Positions 11,023 through 21,928 of a stretch of DNA of 64,000 bases are shown here, piece by piece. A program made the translations under genes and the position numbers. The stretch is from Diplonema japonicum (taxonomy: Eukaryota; Euglenozoa; Diplonemea; Diplonemida; Diplonemidae). The stretch spans positions 62,001-126,000 of the forward strand of contig OZ025711.1 in the NCBI GenBank assembly GCA_964019335.1, in the 5' to 3' direction. The first letter of the stretch is position 1, and every line of letters starts with the position of its first letter. The notes beneath the pieces are model-generated. The model was not told the DNA's origin. It saw nothing but the letters and a program-made list of their open reading frames with translations, and did not search any database.

Positions 11023-14000
11023 AGGGGAGGGAAACCTTCTCGATGAGCTTTCCCTTGTTCAAAATATAGTGGCTCACGTGCAACACATCCGCTGCATGCA
11101 TGCTGTTATGATAAGGGTTTGGGTGGTACCCTGCCTCCACAATCGACAGCCAGTTGATCACGGTCTTCTCGTTGAGACCCAATTTTCGCATGAAACCGTA
11201 CTGTAAATGATAAAATGATAATTACAATTTTTTTTTTTTTTCTTCTTTAAAATTTTATTTTTACCTTATAGAAAAGCGCATAGCAGGTGAGGAAGAGCGA
11301 CCCGCCGTTAGGCTGGTGAACCAGCCCCTCGTGTGTGTAGGATCCGGACATTTCCTTCTGCAGAGAGAACACATCGTAGTCCCACTCGTCGATGTCCTGA
11401 AGGAGCTTCCATATCGCAAGCCGCTTCTCGTTTTCAAGGTTTGCAGTAACCTGAGCGAACTCGGAGGCTGTGTAGGGGCGGATCACGTTTGCAAAAATGT
11501 GCTTCTCCTCATCGTGCTCCACACCCTCCTCCCAAGGGTCGTACGCAGATTTTACGATTTTGAAGATTTCCTCATCAATGTCTCTGCAGTCGGGTACCAC
11601 GGCTACCCCCACGGGCATGGGGGCTGCTAGAGGATTCCGCACGCATGCTACGATTTCATCCCCTGTGGTGTCACCCCCTAGTGACACGATTTCTTGTGAG
11701 AGCTTCTGCTCCTCTTTCAATAGGTTCGTTTCCTTTTCCTTGCAGCTGTCGATGCAGTGCCTGCACACCTTGAACTCATCCTCGTAGTTTACCAATACCG
11801 GCCGTATCTTGCCGACAGCCTTCTTGTTCTCCTCCAGCTCGCCATCGATGTCGCGGTCCTTCGTGAAGTTCCTTAGTTTCATAAACGACTGGCATGACTT
11901 CATGAACAGTGCGTATTGGTTCGGCCCTGCCTTCTCGATCTCGAGAGCCTTCCCGCCCAAGTCTAGGACAAGCGTGTGTTCTCCTCTTGAGGAAGCCACG
12001 TCATTGACCAATGCCTCGTTGACGTGCTGCACCATGGCAGGGGCGTCGCCGCCGTACGCCTTCAGCTTCTCCTCGTCAAAGGCAGAGAAGTACATGTCGT
12101 CCTGTGTGACGGCCATTACATAGAACTTCGCCTCGTCGAAGTGCGGCAGCGTTGCCACCACAGCAGACTTGTCCTCGGTTGTGCCGAAGCATTTTGCTTG
12201 TTCCGAGAGACACGTGGCGAAGGGGCCCTTCCCTTGTTCCTTTGCTTGCCTCTCTTCATTCTCTGAAATCCAGTACTTTCTATTCGTGTTTGCAAGGTCC
12301 ATCAGCATCTCGAACTCGGGTAGGATCTGCTGCATGGTCTCCAGCAACGGGAGCACCACGTTGTCGATGACCTGAACCTGGCCCAACGGGAAGTCCTGTC
12401 TGTGTTTGTTTCTGTCTGCCGTCCAGCAGCTGTCCATGAAGGACGACGCTTGGAACCCGTTCGAGATCTCGGTGTCGCCTTGTAAGTAAAACTCCTCCAC
12501 CAAGACCTGCAGCCTTTCCTTGTGTATGCCCTGCTCCCTTGCCCATATAGAGATGTCGGCGCACCTGAGGGCCATCGTCAGAGCTAGTCGCACGTCGTCC
12601 TTCCGAGTCCAGTCGTACAAAGTGAGCTTCTCTTTAAACTCAGCCAGTTTCTCTGCCATGGTTTGCATCTTGGCGTTGGCCTTCATGAAGAGAACCTCCA
12701 CCACAGTGTCGCGCACGTCCTTTAACTGGTCTGCGTCTAGTGTGTGCAAGATGTTGCAGGTGTCGTTCTCAATGAGTTCGAACACATAGGTGAGTCTGTT
12801 CTGCTCCAAGATGAACAGGTCCGAGTAGAGCGTCGATAGGAATTCCTTCCCACGCACCAGGCAGTTGTTGTCAAGGCCTGGGTGGTCAACGTCGACAATG
12901 CCAGCGGAGAGGAAAGACGCCAGGATGTCTTCGGGGTGCATGGTGATCTTCCCGTCCTCTTTGCCCTCAAACTTCCCAAAGCCAAGCGTGCTTATAATAC
13001 AATGCATAGAGAGCATCACCTCTATAGAACGGTTGGTGTTGTGGAAAGGGTTGTTGTTGCAGCCTCTTTCGATGGCGGTCCAGAAATTGGTGAACCTTCC
13101 AACGTCGATGTCAAACTTGGTGATCAAATTGTAGTGTTGAAAGAGCGTGTAAGCAACGTGCGACAAGGGGGTCCCGTTCAGGATCGAAGAGTCAAAGTCC
13201 CAGCTGCCCCATTTTTCCATAGGAAGGGTTTTTACCTCTTCCACGTTTGATGGAGCGCTGCACGCGTACATTTTGTCCAGTTCCGTGATGCCGCCTTCTC
13301 GTATTTGCATGATTTGGGATTTCATTTGCTTCACCTTGTTTTCCAGGTTCTGAACCTTCATCCGGAGATCCCTTGCCTCGACCCTTAATGGGGAGAGCAT
13401 AGCCTCTGTCTCGCCACGCTTCGTTTCAAATGTAAAGATGGTCGACTCGTACGTATTGAGGATCGCTTCCTTCTTCTGTATCTTTGCAGATTCTTCTTCG
13501 CCCACCTTGATCTTCGCTCTGTAGTACGCGACGAAGGGTCGGGATATGAAGGAGAAGTTCGAGGCGGACGTGTCGCCTTGAGGAGAGAGCTCCGCTGTGA
13601 TGGAGGCGGACTTGAGGGAGAATTCAACCTTCGTGCCTTCCTTGGTTATTTTCAAATCACCTTTTGTGATGGAAGTGCTGAAGGCTTTCCAGAACGTAGA
13701 GGCGGTGAGCTTTTCGGCCTTCTTCGCCTTATGTGCTATGATGTCAGCGTCCGACCATGTCACTGCGTGTACCATGCCTGCATCGCTTCGGGTGGCTATT
13801 GTGAGCCCGTGAAGTGAATCTTGAGGTTCACCGAAGGCGCAGACGATGTAGTACTTCTTATCGTCAGCTTTGACCTCTTTGAGGACAGGGTGTGAGAAGT
13901 ATTTTTCCCTGCCGCTTACGATGTCGGGCAGTTGAGCGTGCGCTGTGTCTGCAGGCTTCTTGTCAACGTTGTCGGTGGTCTGTTCCTCCTTGTTGGGTCC

Positions 14001-14132
14001 CGTTTTGTTTCTCTCTGACGGTTTGTCCTCCTTGTTTTTTCGCTCTGTTGCTGCCCCCGCGCCTGGTTCGCCACCTTTCCCAGGAGCGGTGCCAGCTTCC
14101 TTCGGAGCAGGAGTGGATCCCCCACAACCCAT
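10219..14132 (-). CDS. Tandem cyclic-nucleotide phosphodiesterase (degenerate + intact PDEase), N-acylation motif
   Basis: Five exons (14132-11265, 11200-11036, 10972-10778, 10733-10344, 10302-10219) join in frame to 1,233 aa. The start chosen at 14132 gives MGCGGS, a classic N-myristoylation plus palmitoylation motif, pointing to membrane attachment. Residues about 50-220 form a domain resembling the XRCC4/SAS-6 head fold (tentative), followed by a coiled coil to about residue 270. The first PDE-like domain (about 300-620) has lost metal ligands: FHNTNRSIEV in place of HNxxHAxD, and VDVDHPG in place of HDxxHPG. The second (about 860-1233, exons 1-5) keeps YHNSMHAAD, VHDYNHPG and ADIS, so it should hydrolyse cAMP and/or cGMP. 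Nucleotide preference cannot be read here. All four introns are 41-64 nt with long A runs, three of them close to the 3' splice site. Confidence 0.88.
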
Positions 14133-14232
14133 CGGACCGGGGGGTGGGGATGGCCTGTACATAGTGTATACACGATGAGTAATAACAATAAAAAAAAAAA
14201 TAATTAAAATACTAATTATAATAATAAAAATT

Positions 14233-14736
14233 TCATCCTTCGATGTTATACGAATCTGAGTAGTTGATGACAAAGGTGAGATCGGTTTCCGTTGCGCCTT
14301 TAACAATGCAGAGTTCGAGGGAGTTATTTGTGTAATCGATGAGTTCCAGCGAGGCTTCAAAGTATAGATGGAGGATGGTGGTCATTAAAGCCTGGGTTAC
14401 ACCAGTTATGGTTACTGTCGATCGTGAGATGAGTTTAGTCAGGTGAGCTGAGCTGTCTGCGTGTGCGACTATGGACTGTGCGGTGACGTTGCTTGTGTAA
14501 GTCTTGTCGAAGAGGGTGGCGGGTTTTACAATTAAGACAAGTGGGTCTTTTATACTTTTTACAGTAACGGTTAATCTGTATCCGCATTCCTCTTCCAATT
14601 CCTGGGTTGCCATCCTCACCCCAGACAATCCTTCAAAGATATTCGTTTCCCGCACCACGATTTTCGCCTTTCCCTTCGCCAGCACGATCTCTTTCACCTC
14701 TCTTGAATGCATCACCGCTGCGACCACATCTGCCAT
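14233..14736 (-). CDS. Hypothetical protein, 167 aa
   Basis: Single-exon frame starting MADVVAAVMHSR and ending about 100 bp before the PDE start, on the same strand. The sequence is balanced in composition (beta-rich, with alternating Val/Thr/Ile strands and few low-complexity runs), unlike the homopolymer-derived frames nearby, which supports a real gene. No signal peptide, membrane segment or Cys/His cluster is visible. I do not recognise the family. Confidence 0.65.
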   Translation of the reverse strand: MADVVAAVMHSREVKEIVLAKGKAKIVVRETNIFEGLSGVRMATQELEEECGYRLTVTVKSIKDPLVLIVKPATLFDKTYTSNVTAQSIVAHADSSAHLTKLISRSTVTITGVTQALMTTILHLYFEASLELIDYTNNSLELCIVKGATETDLTFVINYSDSYNIEG

Positions 14737-15311
14737 TTTTTTTTTTGTTATATTCCCTTCCTCCCCTCTTTATTATTATCATTATTTTTTTTTTTAAACT
14801 AAGGAATGGGGATAATCAAAATAATAAAAAGCAATGAATAAAAAAAAAATAAAAAAAAAACCAACTACAAGAGGGATAATGGAAGGGGAAAGGGAGGGGA
14901 AGGGGATGGAAACTAAATGAGAGGGACCGAAGGGCGACAATTGGGGAGGGGGAGAAAGAAGGGGGGAAACATAGCATGTCTCTTTTTGCCTGCTATAATA
15001 AACCTCCAAAGCCTACCACACCCCCCCCTCTTTTTTTCCCCCAACTATTTTTTTTTCTTGTAATCCTATTATTTTTTTCATCTTCTTTTTTTCTTAACCC
15101 ACCCATTCATCTTCCCCCCCCCCCCTCCCCTGGTGATCACATGAAAAATGACATTCTTTTGGAGGGGAAGGGGGGGGGGGGGAAATGGCAAAAAAGTTTT
15201 TTTTTGGAGGGGGATGGGGGGAATGCTACACTTTTTTTTGGCGGGAGAAGGGGGGGCAAAAAAATAAAAAATAAAAAAACACACTTTTTTTTCTCGTATT
15301 TTTTTCTTCTT
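14737..15311. other. Low-complexity spacer
   Basis: Between the small hypothetical gene and the CID-like gene. Purine and pyrimidine runs, including C and G runs near 15114 and 15171, dominate. No gene or RNA is supported. Confidence 0.7.
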
Positions 15312-17327
15312 CTAGAAATTTGGAGATTCTTCCCCGGTCCTTCGTCTTTTTGTCTCCTGACCCCGCCGCTTGGGTTTTCTTAAAAGAGACACGGCTTGCG
15401 CGAAGCTGATGGTGGAAGAAGGGAGTCCTGCGGTACTGGGCTTAATGGCAACAGTTTTCGCCTTCAGATTTATGGCGCCTACTGTAGCAGAGACCCATTC
15501 AGATATCTTCTCGGAGAAGAAGTCAACAGTGGACCCTTGGGAGTAAGGAAGCTTCGAGGTGCTGGTGACGGCAGTGTCCTTCAACGAAATACCTATAGCT
15601 GAGAGTTTCCGGATAATAGCCTGCATGGTCTCCCCGTCGATCCTCCCTCTCCAGGTTTGCACCAGTTTGGTGTATTTTTCTTGCCAACCACCTTCGTGCG
15701 TGAAGTCCATGTACTCGGCCACCAGGTCAGGCAGCTTTACAACCCATGTGGCTCGGACGGATTCTCCAGAAAATTCTTTCATGTTCAGCAAGCAGTCGTA
15801 GGCGTACCAGGCCTTCAGCTTTTCGCTCCCATCCTCCAGTCCTTTCAAGGTTCTCACCCAGCCGTCCTTCAGTGCAAAGTACTGTCCGCTGTGTTTTGTT
15901 GCGTAGCTTGCAAGCTGGCTCGCGTCGCCCTTTGTAAAGGACCGGCTCCCGTTTTGCAAACACTTTGTGAGCCATGATCTGAACTTCTGCGATGCGGGCA
16001 CCACGTTGAAACTGCCAATGTCCGATAGGTCGATGTCGGGGATGTCCTATAAAAAAGTTTTTTTTATAGAAAAAAAAAAAAAAAAGGTTCATACACAAGT
16101 GATCTCCTTCCTCTTTCGCTGCTGTCTTCCGGGCACCTTGGCAGGCTTTGTCATCCCGAACGAGGTGTTTGTTTCCTTTTTTTTTTTTTTTTTTTTTTTA
16201 AATGTAAACACACCGTGGCTGAGGGTTTTTTCGCCTTTTGCGGCTGCAGCGTATCAGAGTAGCTGCTGAGCTGGGACGCTGAAAAGGGCTGCGGTTGGGA
16301 CATGTCTGTCCGCGCGAGTTGCTCTGAGAGCTGGCCCTGAGAGATTGTTTTTTTTTTTTTTTTTTAAATTTAATTTTGTAAAGTTACATGAGGAAATTCC
16401 TAAAGAGCCATAAAAATCAGAAATCACTTTACCGTTCACGAGTAAAAATAAAGTGAAGAATAAAAATCAGGTAATAGGCCGAATTTGGCTTAAAAAAGTG
16501 CCGTAAAAATCAGGTAAAATCTGATTTTTACTCTGAGCAATTTTTCGGGCTTTTTCGGTATTCGTCTTCATTTTTTGCATCTGGTGGCCGCTGACACCGC
16601 CATAGGCCAGTGGTCAGGACCCTCGGCCAGGGTTTCAGGGGTCGAGGACCGTTTTTTGACCCCGATTTTATCGAAAAAGTTCGGGGTCCAGGATTTGATC
16701 TGGCGTCTCCAGGAGACGAGTGCGACGACATAACCACTGAGCTACGGCATGTTGCGCTTTTAAACGTCGCTCGACACATACATCATAATCGCCTCGCAAA
16801 ACATGAGACGAAACCCAACCAACCCAAACCACAGTCAGGTATCTGAGGCAAAAAACAGTCACGTTTCCGGGCCACCAAGCATCACACCTGAGGCTGGCAA
16901 ATGCCGAAAATTACACTGGCCATGCATACAGGCGTTCTTTTGCACAATGTTTGTTGATGAAGGAACCTGCTATTTTGGCTGGAAGTCAGACCTGATCAAG
17001 CCCCCGCACAAAACCAGCAGTTTCTGAAGTGCGATGATCAAGTGCCGACACAAATTACACAAAACCTACAGAATTCTGTCAATTTGACATCCTCTTCTCA
17101 GGCAATCAGGCTTAGTCTTGACATCAGTGTGAACATTTCGCAGAAGTGAACATAAAGGGTTCACAGTGTCCGAAATTTCCTCATTTAACTTTGCATTAAA
17201 TAAAATATCATATTAAATAAAAATCAGCCAGACTTTTACTCGGAATTTTTTTTTTTTCACTCGTTTTTTTGGGAAAAAAAAAAAATTCCTCGTAAAAATC
17301 AGGTAATCTGATTTTTATTTAATAAAT

Positions 17328-17361
<34 letters not shown>

Positions 17362-17494
17362 CCCCTTCTCGCTACCTTTTCCTTAATCATTTCCATATGG
17401 ATTTGTTTGGCGTTGATGACGGCTCGAAGGTTGTCTGTGTCCTGGCCTCGGGGGGCGGAGAAGGTTCCGGCTTGCTGTGAATGGGTTGTTTGAG

Positions 17495-17525
<31 letters not shown>

Positions 17526-17751
17526 ATACATTCAGCAAATTTGTAGTCGACTCCAGTATGGACTCTACAGGTTTCAGCTGCTTCTGTCCCTGGCTCTGTC
17601 CCTGGCTCGGTCGGCTCATGGGTATCGCCTCCGCCTCTTCCTCCACTGCCTGCTGCTCATATTTTACTTGCACGGGTTGCGAATGATGATGTTGTTGCTG
17701 ACCCAGCGGGGTCAGGGGTGTGTACCTGTTTTCGTACACAGGAGGCTGCAT
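15312..17751 (-). CDS. CID (CTD-interaction-like) domain protein, probable RNA-processing factor
   Basis: Five exons (17751-17530, 17474-17376, 16336-16214, 16175-16095, 16046-15312) splice in phase 0 throughout to 419 aa. The N-terminal 175 residues are Gln/Pro/Ser-rich and disordered, with a basic patch (GRQQRKRKE) before the last exon. The last exon carries an all-helical domain with a central KLKAWYAYDCLLNMKEF segment, then LPDLVAEYMDF and YTKLVQTWRGR. This order resembles the CID domain of Pcf11/Rtt103/RPRD proteins that bind the RNA polymerase II C-terminal repeat; identification is by pattern and moderate. The C-terminus is basic (PKRRGQETKRRR), a possible nuclear signal. Intron 2 is 1,039 nt, whereas the others are 38-55 nt, because it contains a transposable element. 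Confidence 0.75.
16503..17318. mobile_element. Intronic transposable element flanked by AAAAATCAG palindromes
   Basis: The ends are near-identical palindromes: GTAAAAATCAGG...CTGATTTTTAC at 16503-16531 and the same arms at 17292-17318. Further copies of TAAAAATCAG lie at 16411-16420, 16461-16470 and near 17219. The interior holds a tRNA-like segment on the minus strand. The element sits wholly inside intron 2 of the CID-like gene and explains its unusual length. No open transposase or reverse transcriptase is present, so it is non-autonomous. Confidence 0.6.
16682..16748 (-). repeat. tRNA-like segment (SINE head or tRNA pseudogene)
   Basis: On the minus strand the segment begins CCGTAGCTCAGTGGTTA, matching an internal pol III A box (TRGYNNARNNG). 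About 35 nt later comes CCAGATCAAATCCTGG, a T-arm-like hairpin with a B-box-like GATCAAATC. The cloverleaf is imperfect and no clear anticodon stem is resolved. A functional tRNA is therefore unlikely; a tRNA-derived SINE head within the intronic element is the better reading. Confidence 0.5.
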
Positions 17752-17869
17752 TTTATATATTTATATTTTTTTCCCCCCCGGTTTATTTACCCCCCCTCCC
17801 TTCTTTTCCCTATAATAAATAATATCTTTTGGAAAAAATAAAAAAAGATTTTTTTTTTGATCCCATCTT

Positions 17870-18403
17870 TTATTCATCATCGTCGTCGCAGGGTGCGAAC
17901 AAACCCCCTTGAAAACCTTTCATTTTTTTACCGCGTATGCCTTTACGGCCTTTTTCCGGAGGTGGAGGCATTGTGGGGCGAGGGGTGGGGGCGGAGGGCT
18001 TTGATTTCACCATTGTCGCTGCTTTTGGTTTTGGTTTTGGTTTTGGTTTTGTTTTTGTGTTTTTTTTCGCTGGGGCGTCGTATGTCACGGGTGTTGCTGC
18101 TTCCAGCTCTTCTTCTTCTTCTTCTTCTTCTTCTTCCGCAATGCCGCCAATGGATCCCTTTTGCATGCCTAAGGCAATGGCTCGCTGTGTTTGCAGAAGA
18201 GCTCGACCGGAGTCTCCCAGCCCAGATATCCATGATTCGATCTCGCTCCCTATCACTTTGCTCATAGCTGCTTCACTTTCGCCTTCAGGTGCGAGTTTTT
18301 TCCTCTTTTCACTGCTTATCTCTTCCCGCACCTTGGCCTTGTCTATCTTCTTTTTTACGAGTTTTCTTTTCACCTTCACCACTCTCTTGACAATTTTCTT
18401 CAT
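17870..18403 (-). CDS. Charged low-complexity protein, probably nuclear
   Basis: Single exon of 177 aa on the minus strand. It starts with a strongly basic segment (MKKIVKRVVKVKRKLVKKK), has a short helical middle (about residues 45-85, containing SEIESWISGLGDS), then a run of nine or more Glu, an alternating Lys-Pro tract (TKPKPKPKPK) and a Pro-rich basic C-terminus ending CDDDDE. Composition suggests a nuclear or nucleolar protein, but no domain is recognised. It lies 119 bp upstream of the CID-like gene in the same direction. Confidence 0.6.
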   Translation of the reverse strand: MKKIVKRVVKVKRKLVKKKIDKAKVREEISSEKRKKLAPEGESEAAMSKVIGSEIESWISGLGDSGRALLQTQRAIALGMQKGSIGGIAEEEEEEEEEELEAATPVTYDAPAKKNTKTKPKPKPKPKAATMVKSKPSAPTPRPTMPPPPEKGRKGIRGKKMKGFQGGLFAPCDDDDE

Positions 18404-20798
18404 TTTTTTTGGGGGGGGCGCCCTCCTTTTTTATTGCCTTTTTATTAGATTCTTTTTGCAGCTACGGTCTTGGCATTTTAAAAAGGGTGTAGAGGTGTTA
18501 AACAACAAAAAAAGAGACATTAAAAAAAAAAGAAGTATAATGACACAGGAGAAAAGGAACTGGAAAAATAGAGAAAAAAAAAGAAAAAAAGAAAACAATC
18601 TGCAAAAAAAAAAGTTTTTTTTTTGTTCTTTTTTTTTTTTTTTTCTTTGCACGCGCGTTTTAAAAAAATAAAATAAAACAAACAGTGTGCGTTCTACAAA
18701 CCTTTTTTTTTGCTTAGAAAGTCTCGGGTCATTCTTATTCATTTATACGTGCGGTATAAAAAAAAATATAAAAAAAATATATATATACGTGTTAGAAATC
18801 GTTATCATTAACATTTAGCGGGAGTCATTTTTTTTTTTCTTTCCCATTCGTCTGCGTCTAACGAACAACAACAACAAAATGGGCAAATCTCACTTGAGGA
18901 CCACCCTTTAATATCACCAATAATAAAATTTCATTATTATTACGGCGACGGGGGGGGGGGGGGGGGGGGATGTTCACTAGCAAACTGAGATAAGTAGGAC
19001 AGTATTTGCAGCAGTATTGGTGTTAAGAACGAAATAATTTTTTTTTGTGAGAGAAAATATAAAAAAAAAACTGCAAGAGCTAAACATTCATTTAAAAAAA
19101 AAAAAGAAAACTGTGGTAACTAAGACTTGTTTTTTCCCCCCCCCCCATTCTTATTTTTTTTAAACACCCTTTCGTAATGTTTCGTCGCAACACACCTTTT
19201 AAATGAGGGGTTTATTATTGCACTCCAGTGCAATGATGAAAACCCTCCAATTTTTAAGCCAAAATTTTCGCCAGCGAGTGAAGAAAAAAAAAAGTCCTTT
19301 TTTTTTTGTTTTTCATAAATCAATAGTTATTCTTATTAGCGACTTATGTCCTTTTTTTTTGCAGTTCGCACTGGTAAGAAAAAAAAAAATCCCCCAGAAA
19401 TAGTTGCTAGAGTTTACCCCCCAAGTGTTTAGTCAAAAAAAAAATAGAGCCCCTCTATCCTCTTTCCCTCGGTGGGAAGAATATCTAATAATTCATAGGA
19501 AGAGAAGAACAGCGAAAATTTCGTGCGCCCTTTCACGCCCCTTAAAGGCAACTGACGTTTCTTCCCTCGGTTTAAAAAATTAAAAAAAAACATCATTTGA
19601 TCAAAAAAAAAGGTCAGATGATAAGGCCGTACACGGAAAGAAATATCACAGGGGCCACACTGACCCACCTGTGTTTATTTCCCCCTATTCCTCCTATTTA
19701 TTTTTTCTTTTTGACCTCAGTTGCTCAAGGGGCTAAGGGGCGCAGAGAAAATCAGAGACGGGAGGGGGGGGGGATGCCCAAATTGAAAGTTCGAAAAAAG
19801 AGGGGTCTAGCAGAGAATGATTCAATCCTTTCTTTTTTTTTTTCCCTGTGGAAAACAAACAATCTCAAGGCTTTTTAAAAGGGGGGTATCAGGACCGAAG
19901 CCAGAAAACATAGAAGAATTTAAAAAAAAAAAAAGAGAAAAATTGACGAAATAAAGGATATCTAGATCTAGAAGAATTGAAAAAAAAAAAAAAAAAAAAA
20001 AAAAAAAACATCACCGGTTAGAAGCTCACTCCGAATGTGTCACCTAACTAACTGCTGGCAACCTGTGCCAAAACCCTTAAGCTGTTAAGCAATATTTAGC
20101 GACCCACCGAAGATTACGAGCTAAAAATACATTAAAAAAAAATGATTATTTATGACTTATGTCATTGTTCGCACGAGCAACACAAAAAAAAAAGAGATTT
20201 TTTTTTTTTTTTTTAAATTAATGCTCGGCACAAGTTGCATAAGGTAATAAAATCATCTTTTTTTGAACAACAACAAAAAAAAAAAAAAAAGAAATCTTCA
20301 AGACCTCTCTCTTTTTTTTTTTTAAAAAAAGAGATCGTGATAAACATAGGGGTGTGATGATGGCATTGCAAGTGATTGCAGCATCGAAGGTGAGGGGTAG
20401 GGGGGGGGTCATATGTAATCTATAACTTCACTTTCGTTCCTTCCATCGACGTTAATAACTAATATGACCCCCAAGAAACACATTTCCGTTGCCGTCCAAA
20501 GTTTGCAAACGCGTTTCCTCATATACCCTTGTTTTTCGTGATAGAATTGGTAAGCTCACCACACAATCCCTCAATTGACTTTTCTTCTTCTTCTGTCCTT
20601 GAGGGCAGGGTGCAAATAATAATACTTATAAAAAAAATATATATTTTTTTCCGGTTCTATACCTGTATACCACATAACCGATATTTTGTATTCTTTTTCA
20701 TTTTTTTTCTCTTTAATTCTACATTTCGCCATAGAATGAGAAAAGAAAATGCCAGACAAACGGGAAGGGGAGGGAGAGAGAGGTGTTAGAAAGAAGGG

Positions 20799-20831
<33 letters not shown>

Positions 20832-21510
20832 AACAACAATTGTCAGTTTTGTTTGAAAAGAAATTACACTGGCACCAGCACATACACGGCATAGTACAGT
20901 TCAGAAGGTAGGGAGAATAGGGCGATAACGCCTAAAGCCCTCCCTTCCCTCTGAGGGGGGAAGTCCACGGGGCACCCGTGCAAAGTCATTCTTTTTTTTT
21001 AAAAAAAAAGGAGTTATGGCCTTTTCCTCTCCCGTTCGAAAGTGGAAAGGGGGAAAGAATTTTGTAGATTTTTTTTTTTTTTTGGTTCGCAAAAGGAAGT
21101 GAAGGGAAAAAAAGAAAAAAAAAACAATAATAATAAAGACGAAAGAAAAGGAGATTTAAATTAAATAAAAAAATAATTTAATAATAATAATAAGAATAAA
21201 AAGAATTGTGCTGAAACGGATAAAGTACCTTTTTTGATATTTTTTTTTTAAATAAAAAACTCTTTTTTAGGCAAGCAGTAAGAGAATTGGATTTTTACGG
21301 AGAGTCCTGGTGGAATGAGCACCAAGTAGTTTGGTGTTACTTTTTTTTTTATATTTTTACCAGCCTTTATTTTAATATTCGCACCCTGGTATTCTTTTCT
21401 TTTTCTTCTTTTTTTTTCCCAATGGGTTCAAGAAGAATTCAAAGAACTAGCGAATTAATTTTGAAACGGAATTAATTCTTGGCAACAGCAGGAAGGTTTT
21501 CTTTTTTTTT
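18404..21510. other. Gene-poor, homopolymer-rich spacer
   Basis: About 3.1 kb without a credible coding region on either strand. It contains many A/T runs, a run of about 19 G near 18951-18969, microsatellite-like ATA tracts and one copy of dispersed repeat R2 at 20150-20268. Short frames here are Phe/Lys artefacts of the runs. Confidence 0.7.
20150..20268. repeat. Dispersed repeat family R2, copy 2 of 3
   Basis: Carries TTTATGACTTATGTC, TTGTTCGCACGAGCAA (a near-palindrome), an A run, then ATGCTCGGCACAAGTTGCATA and AATAAAATCAT, in the same order as the copies at 9897 and 24261. Confidence 0.7.
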
Positions 21511-21512
21511 CT

Positions 21513-21850
21513 TCCAGATTTCTTTTTTTTTTTGTTGCAAAGGCATTTATTTTAAGATATTGTAAAAGTGAAAAAATGTCTCGGCATTTTTTTTTTCTTT
21601 TTTTTTTTTCATTTCATACAGGAACTCGATAATTAAAAAAAAAAAAACGGAGTGAGAAGTCAGAAAGTGTTTTTTTTTTTTCCAGATTTCTTTTTTTTTT
21701 TTTGTTGCAAAGGCATTTATTTTAAGATATTGTAAAAGTGAAAAATGTCTCGGCATTTTTTTCTTTTTTTTTTTTTTCATTTCATACAGGAACTCGATAA
21801 TTTAAAAAAAAAAAAAAAAACGGAGTGAGAAGTCAGAAGTGTTTTTTTTT
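21513..21850. repeat. Tandem duplication, unit about 167 bp
   Basis: Two adjacent copies of a block running CCAGATTTC, TTGTTGCAAAGGCATTTATT, AAGATATTGTAAAAGTG, TGTCTCGGCATT, CATTTCATACAGGAACTCG, an A run and CGGAGTGAGAAGTCAGAA. Copy 1 begins near 21514 and copy 2 near 21681. They differ almost only in homopolymer length, so the duplication is recent. Confidence 0.85.
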
Positions 21851-21928
21851 TTCCTTCTTTTTTTGTTCTTGCTTTTTTTCTTTTTTTTTTTTTTTTATTT
21901 CACTCTTCGTCATTTTCTTCACTCACTA

